64,000 nt of DNA from positions 37,533 to 101,532 of the forward strand of contig JAGAJN010000032.1 of NCBI GenBank assembly GCA_017828975.1, written 5' to 3'. Shown in pieces: positions 50,044 through 58,105 of this stretch. Numbering within the stretch: position 1 is the first letter of the stretch; each line of letters opens with the position of its first letter. A model generated the notes under the pieces. The model was not told the origin of the DNA and made no database searches. It was given only the letters and a program-made list of their open reading frames with translations. The translations under genes were made by a program, and so were the position numbers. This DNA comes from Oscillospiraceae bacterium (GTDB taxonomy: Bacteria; Bacillota; Clostridia; Oscillospirales; Ruminococcaceae).

Positions 50044-52818
50044 ATGAAAAAATTTTACGACCTGAGCGGAACATGGAAATTCCGTCCCGACATCGAAAAA
50101 TGCGGCTTGGAAAAGGGCTATGAAAACGCCGATTTCGATGATGAAATTTCCCTTCCGAACACCGTTTCCGCCGCCGAAAAGCTCCCCGCAAACGACAGCC
50201 TTGCCTACACGGGCTATCTCACCGACCCCCGTGAAGCCGAGGGATATATGTGGTTCTCAAAGACCTGTTCCATTGACGAACCCCTCAAAAGCGGCGAAAA
50301 AGCCCTGCTTCTTCTGGAACGCACAAGGCTCTCCACCGTCTGGGTGGACGGCGTAAAGGGCGACACTCTGGACAGCCTATGCACCTCCCACCGCCACGAT
50401 ATTACCTCTCTTATCGGGGACAAAACTCGGTTTACCGTCACCGTAATGGTCAGCAACACGGGCTATCCCGTCCCCGGCGGTCATCTTACGTCCCCCGACA
50501 CTCAGACCAACTGGAACGGTATTCTCGGAAATATCGGCATAGAAATTATCGGCAGCGTCCATCTCGAAAAGATAAGGATATTCCCGAATATTTCCGAAAA
50601 GTCCGTTACCGTGAACGCCGTTTTAAAGGGTTCGGACAGCACAGAGCTGACCGTTTTTGCCGAGGGAATGGGAAAAACATTTCCCGAAAAAGCCGTGACC
50701 GTCAGCGGCGAAAGCGTTTCCTTTACCTATGAAATGGGCGATGAAGCCAAGCTTTGGGACGAGTTTTCTCCCGTCGTTTACACCTTGAATATCCGCTGCG
50801 GCGGGGACGTTACCCGAACGGTTTTCGGTCTTAGGGAATTTTCCAAATCGACCGACGGAAAAACGGGCTTTTTCACCGCCAACGGCAAGCGTGTCCATCT
50901 TCGGGGAAAGCACGACGGCATGATCTTCCCCCTGACCGCCTACGCCCCCACCGACCTTGACGGCTGGCTGAAGGTCATGAAAACCGCCAAGTCATACGGC
51001 ATCAACCACTACCGCTTCCACACCTGCTGCCCTCCCGAGGCGGCGTTCACGGCGGCGGATATGCTGGGAATTTATATGGAGCCGGAGCTGCCCTTCTGGG
51101 GAACTATCGCCGATGAGGAGGACGACGGCCAGCGCTATCTCACCGCCGAGGGCTTCCGTATTCTGGACGAATTCGGCAGTCACCCTTCATTTGTGATGTT
51201 CTCCATGGGCAATGAGCTTTGGGGCAGCAAGGAGCGTCTGAACGCTATTTTAGGCGGTTACAAGGCTTACGACAGCACCAAGCTTTACACTCAGGGTTCC
51301 AACAATTACCAGTTTATCCCCTGCGTGCTGGATAATGACGATTTCTTTGTTGGCGTGAGATTTTCCCAAGACAGGCTTTTCCGTGGTTCATACGCCATGT
51401 GCGATGCGCCGCTGGGACATATCCAGACAAAAGCCCCCAATTCCGCTTACGACTATGACGAAATTATCCACCCGAAAACCGTGACCGGCGGCGTTTCCGA
51501 GGGCGGAACTATCGAAATTCAGTACGGCACGGGCGTGAAAACCGTTTCCGCAGATGCCGCCGAGGAGTTTTCCACCTTACTGCCCGTGGTATCTCACGAA
51601 GTCGGACAATACGAAACATTTCCCGACTTTTCCGAAATTGAAAAATACACAGGCGTGCTGAAAGCCAAGAATTTTGAGATTTTCAGAGATAGACTGAACG
51701 AAAAGGGTATGCTTTCTCAGGCAAATGACTTCTTCAAAGCGTCGGGACGGCTGGCTGCGGACTGCTGGCGTGAGGAGATAGAAACCGCCCTCCGCTCCGA
51801 CCAACTGGCGGGCTTTCAGCTGCTGGATATTCAGGATTTTTCGGGACAGGGGACCGCTCTTGTGGGAATTCTCAACGCATTTATGGAGAATAAGGGGATC
51901 ATCTCCGAGGAAAAATGGGCTGAATTCTGCTCCGAAAGAGTGCTGCTTCTGCGGCTTGAAAGCTATCTTTTCCGTTCGGGCGACAGGGTAACTGCGTCCG
52001 CTGACCTTTACGATTATTCGGGAAACGGCACCCCCGATGATGTACTGAAAATCACCCTGACTATGGACGGCAAAACGTCGGTCATCTACGAAAAATATGC
52101 CGAAGCAGCGTCATTCAGAGGACTTTTCAGGCTTGCGGAATTCTCCTTTGACATTCCGAAAACCGAGAAAATGACAGCTGCCGTTATCCGCCTTGAATAC
52201 GGCGATATTTCCTCCGAAAGAACGCTTTGGATATTCCCCGAAGCAAAAACGGCGGACAGCAAAAACGCCCTTGTCACCCATTCCCCCGAGGCGGCGAAAA
52301 ATGCACTGTCCGAGGGCAAAAACGTGCTGTATCTGCCCGCAAGCCTTGACGATGAAAATTCCGTCAAAGGTGCATACTGCACGGATTTCTGGTGCTTCCC
52401 TATGTTCCGTTCCATTTCCGAAAGCATGAAAAAGCCCGTGCCTGTGGGGACTATGGGCTATCTTATCGACAGCGGACACCCCGCACTTCGGGAATTCAAA
52501 TCGGAATTTTATTCAACGCCGCAGTGGTTCGATATTGCGGAAAATTCACGCACCATGATACTTGACGATATTCCCGTAAAGCCGATAGTTCAGACGGTGG
52601 ATAATTTCGAGAGAAATCACCGTCTTGGGACGATTTTCGAGCTTTCCTACGGTGACGGAAAAATGCTTGTCTGCACCTGTCCCCTTGACGAGCTGACGGA
52701 AAGCATCTCCGCAAAGCAGCTGCTCTTCTCCCTGGCAGAATATGTAAATTCGGACAGCTTCAACCCCGATTTTTCCGCTTCCGAGGGACAGCTTGACAAA
52801 ATTCTGGGAGGCAGGTGA
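50044..52818 (+). CDS. Glycoside hydrolase family 2 enzyme
   Basis: 924 residues. A sugar-binding beta-sandwich (about 1-150, opening DLSGTWKFRPD), an immunoglobulin-like domain (about 165-265), a TIM barrel (about 270-600) and C-terminal domains. The acid/base Glu391 lies in MGNELWG. The likely nucleophile is Glu519 in SHEVGQYE. There is no signal peptide, so it acts inside the cell on short oligosaccharides. GH2 includes beta-galactosidase, mannosidase, glucuronidase and arabinofuranosidase; the sugar is not certain. Nearness to xylA-xylB suggests a plant pentose or hemicellulose fragment. A small unknown gene follows 4 bases later. Confidence 0.88.
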   Translation: MKKFYDLSGTWKFRPDIEKCGLEKGYENADFDDEISLPNTVSAAEKLPANDSLAYTGYLTDPREAEGYMWFSKTCSIDEPLKSGEKALLLLERTRLSTVWVDGVKGDTLDSLCTSHRHDITSLIGDKTRFTVTVMVSNTGYPVPGGHLTSPDTQTNWNGILGNIGIEIIGSVHLEKIRIFPNISEKSVTVNAVLKGSDSTELTVFAEGMGKTFPEKAVTVSGESVSFTYEMGDEAKLWDEFSPVVYTLNIRCGGDVTRTVFGLREFSKSTDGKTGFFTANGKRVHLRGKHDGMIFPLTAYAPTDLDGWLKVMKTAKSYGINHYRFHTCCPPEAAFTAADMLGIYMEPELPFWGTIADEEDDGQRYLTAEGFRILDEFGSHPSFVMFSMGNELWGSKERLNAILGGYKAYDSTKLYTQGSNNYQFIPCVLDNDDFFVGVRFSQDRLFRGSYAMCDAPLGHIQTKAPNSAYDYDEIIHPKTVTGGVSEGGTIEIQYGTGVKTVSADAAEEFSTLLPVVSHEVGQYETFPDFSEIEKYTGVLKAKNFEIFRDRLNEKGMLSQANDFFKASGRLAADCWREEIETALRSDQLAGFQLLDIQDFSGQGTALVGILNAFMENKGIISEEKWAEFCSERVLLLRLESYLFRSGDRVTASADLYDYSGNGTPDDVLKITLTMDGKTSVIYEKYAEAASFRGLFRLAEFSFDIPKTEKMTAAVIRLEYGDISSERTLWIFPEAKTADSKNALVTHSPEAAKNALSEGKNVLYLPASLDDENSVKGAYCTDFWCFPMFRSISESMKKPVPVGTMGYLIDSGHPALREFKSEFYSTPQWFDIAENSRTMILDDIPVKPIVQTVDNFERNHRLGTIFELSYGDGKMLVCTCPLDELTESISAKQLLFSLAEYVNSDSFNPDFSASEGQLDKILGGR

Positions 52819-52822
52819 CAAA

Positions 52823-53173
52823 ATGGGATTTTTCGATATTTTCAGGAAAAAGACCGCCGACAATTCCATGAACAGGAAGCTTGCCGCCCTATCCTGCAAA
52901 AAGGTGAACTATGTTGCGGTGGATTTTGAGGAGCTTTGCGCAAATATGTCGGCGTCCCCCGAATATCTGATGAAGCTGAAGCCCGTGAACTATTACGCCT
53001 TAAAGGACGAGTATATCGAAGCGGCGTTCTATTCAGACGGCGGACATGACGAAAACTATGTGGTTTTCCGCTTTGTCCGTCTGGATAAGGCGGTGGCGGT
53101 CAGCGATACTTATCCCGTCCCGAAGGATATTTTAAGAAAGGCGTATGAGAAGCTGGGGGCGGTGAATTTTTAG
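52823..53173 (+). CDS. Small uncharacterised protein coupled to the GH2 gene
   Basis: 116 residues; I do not recognise it. It is mixed alpha/beta with no signal peptide and no Cys cluster of note. It opens with MGFFDIFRKKTADNS and has an acidic mid-section, then VVFRFVRLDKAVAVSDTYPVP. ATG 52823 is chosen: a GGCAGGTGA site overlaps the GH2 stop and is well placed. The 4-base gap implies coupled translation with the glycosidase. A role in the same sugar pathway or simple hitch-hiking are both possible. Confidence 0.65.
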   Translation: MGFFDIFRKKTADNSMNRKLAALSCKKVNYVAVDFEELCANMSASPEYLMKLKPVNYYALKDEYIEAAFYSDGGHDENYVVFRFVRLDKAVAVSDTYPVPKDILRKAYEKLGAVNF

Positions 53174-53310
53174 TGTTGAGTTATAAGTGTTGAGTGTTGA
53201 ATTAATAACTTCCGCTCTCCGCATTTAATTCAACACTCAAACACTACTAAGGAGCTGCTGATTAAATCAATAATTTCATTCTTCTTGCTATCTGAGTGAC
53301 ATATCTATGT

Positions 53311-53343
53311 GGGTGTTCCCCCGCCTTCGGCGGGGGAACACCC
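53311..53343. repeat. GC-rich hairpin sharing its core with 17160-17193
   Basis: GGGTGTTCCCCCGCC (53311-53325) pairs perfectly with GGCGGGGGAACACCC (53329-53343) around TTC. The CCCCCGCCTTCGG core matches the hairpin at 17160-17193. It lacks a T run, so it is more likely a repeat element than a terminator. Confidence 0.65.
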
Positions 53344-53414
53344 ATTAATCAGTATTTCCCTAAAGAACCGCTTGTGCATTATCAAAAAAATTATATCAAC
53401 TTTACAAAAACTAC

Positions 53415-53443
53415 TTGACAGGATAACGATTACATTGTAAAAT
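53415..53443 (+). promoter_or_regulatory. xylA promoter with a CcpA-site-like spacer
   Basis: TTGACA (53415-53420), 17 bases, TAAAAT (53438-53443). AGGATAACGATTACA (53420-53434) fits the cre consensus WTGNNARCGNWWWCA with one mismatch (G for T). CcpA-type repression during growth on glucose would fit a xylose operon. Confidence 0.75.
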
Positions 53444-53503
53444 ATTATATAAAGGCAGCTTGTCTGCCGTTTAGTTCGTAAATTTTTAAGGAGGTTCATT
53501 CCA

Positions 53504-54829
53504 ATGAGCGAATTTTTCAAGAACATAGGCAAGATCCCCTTTGAGGGCAAGGACAGCACCAATCCTCTGGCATTCAAATACTACAACCCCGATGAAGTTG
53601 TCGGCGGCAAGACTATGAAGGAGCAGCTGAGATTTGCTCTTTCCTGGTGGCACACTATGGGCGGCGACGGAACAGATATGTTCGGCTGCGGTACTGCCGA
53701 TAAGAGCTGGGGCGAAAGCGATCCCACCGCAAGAGCAAAGGCTAAGGTTGACGCTGCTTTTGAGATAATGGACAAGCTGTCCATCGAGTATTTCTGCTTC
53801 CACGACCGTGACCTCTCCCCCGAGTACGGTTCTCTTGCAGAAACCAATGCAAAGCTTGATGAAGTTACCGACTACATAGCAGAAAAGATGAAGGCTGACC
53901 CCACAAAGAAGCTTCTCTGGGGTACTGCTAAGTGCTTCGACCACCCCCGCTATATGCACGGTGCAGGCACTTCTCCCTCCGCCGACGTTTTCGCATATGC
54001 TGCTGCTCAGATCAAGAAGGCTGTTGAAGCTACCGTTAAGCTGGGCGGTCAGGGCTACGTTTTCTGGGGCGGACGTGAGGGCTATGAAACTCTCCTGAAC
54101 ACAAATATGGGTCTTGAGCTTGACAATATGGCTCGTCTGATGAAGATGACCGTTGAATATGCTCGTTCCATCGGCTACAAGGGCGACTTCTACATTGAGC
54201 CTAAGCCCAAGGAGCCTACAAAGCATCAGTATGACTTCGATACAGCTACCGTTCTCGGATTCCTCCGCAAATACGGTCTTGACAAGGATTTCAAGATGAA
54301 CATCGAGGCAAACCACGCTACACTTGCACAGCACACCTTCCAGCATGAGCTGAGAGTTGCAAGAGATAACGGCGTATTCGGTTCTATCGACGCTAACCAG
54401 GGCGATACACTTCTCGGTTGGGACACAGACCAGTTCCCCACCAACGTTTATGACGCTGCACTTTGCATGTACGAAGTTCTCAAGGCAGGCGGCTTCACCA
54501 ACGGCGGTCTGAACTTCGACTCCAAGGCTAGACGTGGTTCCTACACACCCGAGGACATTTTCCATAGCTACATTGCAGGTATGGACACCTTTGCTCTCGG
54601 TCTGAAGATCGCTCAGAAGATGATCGACGACGGCAGAATTGACAAGTTCGTTGCCGACAGATACGCTTCCTGGACAACAGGCATCGGCAAGGACATTGTT
54701 GACGGCAAGGTTTCCATGGCTGACCTTGAAAAGTATGCTCTGGAAAAGGGCGAGGTTACCGATTCCCTCACCAGCGGCAGACAGGAAATGCTGGAGTCTA
54801 TCCTCAACAATATTATGTTTAATCTCTAA
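53504..54829 (+). CDS. xylA: Xylose isomerase
   Basis: 441 residues, class II xylose isomerase, which turns D-xylose into D-xylulose. [15 protein letters not shown] holds the metal/substrate residues, and [19 protein letters not shown] and [15 protein letters not shown] the two-metal site. The GGAGG site is strong. Codon choice is more biased (GCT, GTT and AAG-rich) than in neighbours, suggesting high expression. xylB follows after a hairpin with T run. The promoter carries a catabolite-repression-like site. Length and motifs are normal. Confidence 0.97.
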   Translation: MSEFFKNIGKIPFEGKDSTNPLAFKYYNPDEVVGGKTMKEQLRFALSWWHTMGGDGTDMFGCGTADKSWGESDPTARAKAKVDAAFEIMDKLSIEYFCFHDRDLSPEYGSLAETNAKLDEVTDYIAEKMKADPTKKLLWGTAKCFDHPRYMHGAGTSPSADVFAYAAAQIKKAVEATVKLGGQGYVFWGGREGYETLLNTNMGLELDNMARLMKMTVEYARSIGYKGDFYIEPKPKEPTKHQYDFDTATVLGFLRKYGLDKDFKMNIEANHATLAQHTFQHELRVARDNGVFGSIDANQGDTLLGWDTDQFPTNVYDAALCMYEVLKAGGFTNGGLNFDSKARRGSYTPEDIFHSYIAGMDTFALGLKIAQKMIDDGRIDKFVADRYASWTTGIGKDIVDGKVSMADLEKYALEKGEVTDSLTSGRQEMLESILNNIMFNL

Positions 54830-54857
54830 TTTCGGCAAAGAAAAATGATCTTTATCG

Positions 54858-54892
54858 CCGCCGTCTGCTAAACTGCGGACGGCGGTATTTTT
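54858..54892 (+). terminator. Intercistronic hairpin between xylA and xylB
   Basis: CCGCCGTC (54858-54865) pairs with GACGGCGG (54878-54885), followed by TATTTTT. It may reduce xylB expression relative to xylA, since no separate xylB promoter is apparent. Confidence 0.7.
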
Positions 54893-54917
54893 AATATTTA
54901 ACAGGAGTTGATATGAA

Positions 54918-56441
54918 ATGAAGTACGCTATTGGTGTTGACATAGGAACAAGCGGCACAAAAACCGTCCTGTTTGACGAAAAGGGAACGGTCATCGCCTC
55001 GGCAACGGTGGAATATCCCATGTATCAGCCGAAAAACGGCTATGCAGAACAGGACCCCGCCGATTGGTACAATGCTGCCGTTTCCACCATGAAGACCGTT
55101 ATGGAAAAGAGCGGCGTTGACAAGAACGACGTCTGCGGAATCGGTCTGTCGGGTCAGATGCACGGACTTGTTATGCTGGACGAGCAGAACAGCGTTATCA
55201 GAAAATCCATCATCTGGTGCGACCAGAGAACCGCAAAAGAAGTTGACGAAATGAACGAAAAGCTCGGCCGTGAGAAGCTTATCGAAATAACCGCAAACCC
55301 CGCTCTCACAGGCTGGACAGCCGCAAAGATCCTCTGGGTAAAGAACAACGAACCCGAAAATTACGCTAAATGCCGTCACATTCTTCTCCCCAAGGATTAC
55401 ATCAGATTTATGCTCACAGGCGTTTATGCGACTGAGGTTTCCGACGCTTCCGGTATGCAGCTGCTGGACGTTCCCAACCGCTGCTGGAGCAAGGAGGTCT
55501 GCGACACTCTGGGCATTGATATGTCCATGCTGGCAAAGGTTTATGAGTCCTGCGAGGTCACGGGCTATATCACCAAGGAAATCGCCGATATTACAGGCTT
55601 GAAGGAAGGCACTCCCGTTGTGGGCGGTGCGGGCGATAACGCCGCCGCTGCCGTTGGTACAGGCGTTGTGGAGGACGGCAAGGCATTCACCACTATCGGA
55701 ACAAGCGGCGTTGTTTTTGCACACACCTCAAAGGTTTCCATCGACCCCAAGGGACGTGTTCACACCTGCTGTGCTGCTGTCCCCGGCTGCTGGCATATTA
55801 TGGGAGTTACGCAGGGCGCAGGTCTGTCCCTGAAATGGTTTAGGGACAATTTCTGCTCCGCCGAAAAGGAAACCGCAAAGCTTATGGGCGTTGACGAATA
55901 CTATCTCATGGACAAGGAAGCGGAAACCGTCCCCATCGGTGCGGACAGACTGCTGTATCTGCCCTATCTTATGGGCGAAAGAACACCTCATCTCGACCCC
56001 GACGCAAGAGGAATGTTCTTCGGACTTTCCGCAATGCACACCAAGAAGCATATGCTCCGTGCGGTAATGGAGGGCGTTGCGTATTCTCTCCGTGACTGCG
56101 TTGAGATCTGCCGTGAAATGGACATCAACGTTTCCGATATGATGGCTTGCGGCGGCGGCGGAAGCTCTCCCCTGTGGCGTCAGATGCTTGCCGACCTGTA
56201 CGCTTGTCCCGTAAAGACCGCTTCTTCCAAGGAGGGACCCGCTCTGGGTGTTGCTATTCTGGCGTTCGTGGGTGCGGGCGTTTACAAGAGCGTTCCCGAA
56301 GCTTGCAAGGCTATTGTTGGCGTTGACAAGGTTCAGCAGCCTATCTCCGAGAATGTTCCCGTTTACGAGAAATATTTCAGACTTTATGATGAGATCTATC
56401 CCGCTGTTAAGGAGAAATGCGGTAAGCTGGCGAAGCTGTGA
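54918..56441 (+). CDS. xylB: Xylulokinase
   Basis: 507 residues, FGGY carbohydrate kinase. IGVDIGTSGTKTVLFDEKG starts the ATP-binding half, GLSGQMHGLVMLD marks xylulokinases, and GGAGDNAAAAVGTGVV and GGGGSSPLWRQMLADLY complete the second half. It phosphorylates D-xylulose to xylulose-5-phosphate for the pentose-phosphate pathway. AGGAG precedes the ATG. It follows xylA after an attenuating hairpin. No xylose transporter or regulator adjoins, so uptake is encoded elsewhere. Confidence 0.96.
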   Translation: MKYAIGVDIGTSGTKTVLFDEKGTVIASATVEYPMYQPKNGYAEQDPADWYNAAVSTMKTVMEKSGVDKNDVCGIGLSGQMHGLVMLDEQNSVIRKSIIWCDQRTAKEVDEMNEKLGREKLIEITANPALTGWTAAKILWVKNNEPENYAKCRHILLPKDYIRFMLTGVYATEVSDASGMQLLDVPNRCWSKEVCDTLGIDMSMLAKVYESCEVTGYITKEIADITGLKEGTPVVGGAGDNAAAAVGTGVVEDGKAFTTIGTSGVVFAHTSKVSIDPKGRVHTCCAAVPGCWHIMGVTQGAGLSLKWFRDNFCSAEKETAKLMGVDEYYLMDKEAETVPIGADRLLYLPYLMGERTPHLDPDARGMFFGLSAMHTKKHMLRAVMEGVAYSLRDCVEICREMDINVSDMMACGGGGSSPLWRQMLADLYACPVKTASSKEGPALGVAILAFVGAGVYKSVPEACKAIVGVDKVQQPISENVPVYEKYFRLYDEIYPAVKEKCGKLAKL

Positions 56442-56470
56442 TTTCCCGAATAATTCAACGGAAATATGTA

Positions 56471-56497
56471 CCCCGACACTCAAAAAAAGTGTCGGGG
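56471..56497 (+). terminator. Hairpin between convergent xylB and VWA genes
   Basis: CCCCGACACT (56471-56480) pairs perfectly with AGTGTCGGGG (56488-56497) around seven A; CTTCTCATTTTC follows. The T run is poor, but the stem is strong. Confidence 0.7.
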
Positions 56498-56507
56498 CTT
56501 CTCATTT

Positions 56508-57869
56508 TCAGAGAATAGGACAGCACTCGTAATCGCTGTCGATATAATGGGCAATAAATCTCGCACGGAAATGTCTTTCGGTACACAGGGAAACAGCCGC
56601 AGTTTCGTCCTCGGGAAGGACAAATTTTATGCAGCGGACGAGAACATCACGGCAAGAAGCGCTTGTGTGAGCGGGGATAGTCATGGTCTTTACCCCACGC
56701 TTATGCTCAACGCCCTGATCGTCCACCTCGGTGACGATAGCCGCAAGAGCCACACGCCTGTTGGGACAAACGCCCCTCAGAGTCGCATCAAGGAGGAGGA
56801 TCCGTCCCTGAGAGCTGAGTTCAACATCGCCTGCGTCATATTCGATAAAATCATCGCAGCCATCTATCTCAATGTCAACAGGTTCGGGACATTCCTCTGG
56901 TGTAATGACGGTTCCGCAGTCAACGTTTATGACGGGGGACGGGAAATCTGTCGAATTGCCCTCGGCGTCGCTGTAATCAAGATCGGCATTTACCTCAATA
57001 TCTCCCGAACACTGACCGAGATGCTGCACGTCAAACTCCAGCTCTGCCCCCTCGCTGCCGCTGACACCGAGAGAAGCTATCTTCCATTCAACGGTGCTTT
57101 GGTCAACAAGAGTCGCCGTTCCCTTTGTAGGTGCGGAAACGGAGGTTATGCGGAAGCAGGGAGAAACCGTGTCCCGAAGAACTATATCCGTTGCGCCGGG
57201 CTTTGAAATGTTTTGGGCAAGGTCCTCGAAAAGCTTTTCCAGCTCCTCTTCGTCGGGGGTGATTGCAACATAGGAGGAAGGAGGTGAGGACGCCCAGCTG
57301 TTTAACGCCTGAATGTCAATTCCGTCACTGCCCACAAGACCGATAACGTAAATGGTCACGCCCTGCGCCTTTGCAGCTGCCGCAACAGGCTCGGGGTCGC
57401 CGCCTGCGGTGGTGTTTCCGTCGGTGAACATTACCATTACCTTGGCGTTTGTCGATTGCGGGTCAAAGAGAGCAAGTGCCTTTTCAAAGGCGTCACGGTG
57501 ATTGGTGTTTCCGTTTGCCGTAAGGGAATCCACCGCCGCTTTCAGGTCGGCAACGGAGGTGATAAGCTGCGTGTCCTGAGCAGCTGTGGTGGCAAAGCTG
57601 ACAATTCCGATATGACTTCCGCCGCCTATCTGACCGTCCTGTGAGCTGTCGGTAGCCTCGTCGATAATGTCGATGAAGGTTTTTGCGCCCGCTTTCAGGC
57701 TTGCAAGGGGACTTCCCCTCATACTCCCCGAGCGGTCAAGGATAAGCACGATGTCCGTGGGATTATCTGCAATATCGGGCTCAGCCGTCAGGGAAAGCTT
57801 TATTTTGAAGGAGCCGCCGCAGCTGATACTGTCGGTGCTCAGCTCCTTGTTAGAATAGGTTATACCCAT
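56508..57869 (-). CDS. Stand-alone VWA-domain protein with Cys-rich C-terminal region
   Basis: About 453 residues. A VWA domain (about 35-225) with complete MIDAS (LILDRSGSMRGS; later MVMFTDGNT) is followed by a beta-rich DUF11-like stretch (about 235-310) and a Cys-rich tail (ECPEPVDIEIDGCDD, VCPNRR, SCRDVLVRC, ECCPIL). No signal peptide is seen, so secretion is not evident. ATG 57867-57869 is chosen, with AAAGG upstream. The segment GLVGSDGIDIQALNSWASSPPSSYVAI is typical of secreted or surface VWA proteins. No partner gene adjoins; the Cys pairs may form disulfides or bind metal. Confidence 0.78.
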   Translation of the reverse strand: MGITYSNKELSTDSISCGGSFKIKLSLTAEPDIADNPTDIVLILDRSGSMRGSPLASLKAGAKTFIDIIDEATDSSQDGQIGGGSHIGIVSFATTAAQDTQLITSVADLKAAVDSLTANGNTNHRDAFEKALALFDPQSTNAKVMVMFTDGNTTAGGDPEPVAAAAKAQGVTIYVIGLVGSDGIDIQALNSWASSPPSSYVAITPDEEELEKLFEDLAQNISKPGATDIVLRDTVSPCFRITSVSAPTKGTATLVDQSTVEWKIASLGVSGSEGAELEFDVQHLGQCSGDIEVNADLDYSDAEGNSTDFPSPVINVDCGTVITPEECPEPVDIEIDGCDDFIEYDAGDVELSSQGRILLLDATLRGVCPNRRVALAAIVTEVDDQGVEHKRGVKTMTIPAHTSASCRDVLVRCIKFVLPEDETAAVSLCTERHFRARFIAHYIDSDYECCPIL

Positions 57870-57946
57870 TGATAGATTCGACCTTTCTAAGCCCATTTCG
57901 GACTTAGTACATTTTATGCCGAATTTTGGGGAATGCTACATTTCAA

Positions 57947-58015
57947 TGTGAAAAGCGAAAAGTGGAAAGTGAAGCTTTAGGTAAATCCAAATTCCACTTT
58001 CCACATTTTTTTCAA
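57947..58015. repeat. GTGGAAAGTGAA facing TTCCACTTTCCAC repeat
   Basis: GTGAAAAGCGAAAAGTGGAA followed by AGTGAAG (57949-57975) faces AATTCCACTTTCCACATTT (about 57989-58007). The arms pair to give a hairpin just before the carB promoter. Confidence 0.6.
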
Positions 58016-58023
58016 ACTTTCTA

Positions 58024-58052
58024 TTGCAATTTTACCCGAAATGTGATATGAT
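58024..58052 (+). promoter_or_regulatory. Promoter of carB
   Basis: TTGCAA (58024-58029), 17 bases, TATGAT (58047-58052). No attenuator is obvious in the 55-base leader. Confidence 0.7.
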
Positions 58053-58105
58053 ATTATAGAATAAAAATGCCGACGAACGGTAAATAAATAACAGGGAGAT
58101 TTATT

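Larger units (their letters stand above)
53174..53503. other. Intergenic region before xylA
   Basis: No gene is seen. It holds GTTGAG repeats facing each other (53172-53205 and 53226-53250), a GC hairpin (53311-53343), and the xylA promoter with a catabolite-repression-like site (53415-53443). Confidence 0.7.

Noticed and set aside
53486-55021. A 511-codon open frame opposite xylA-xylB
   Set aside because: Shadow of the strongly biased xylA coding sequence; crosses a terminator.
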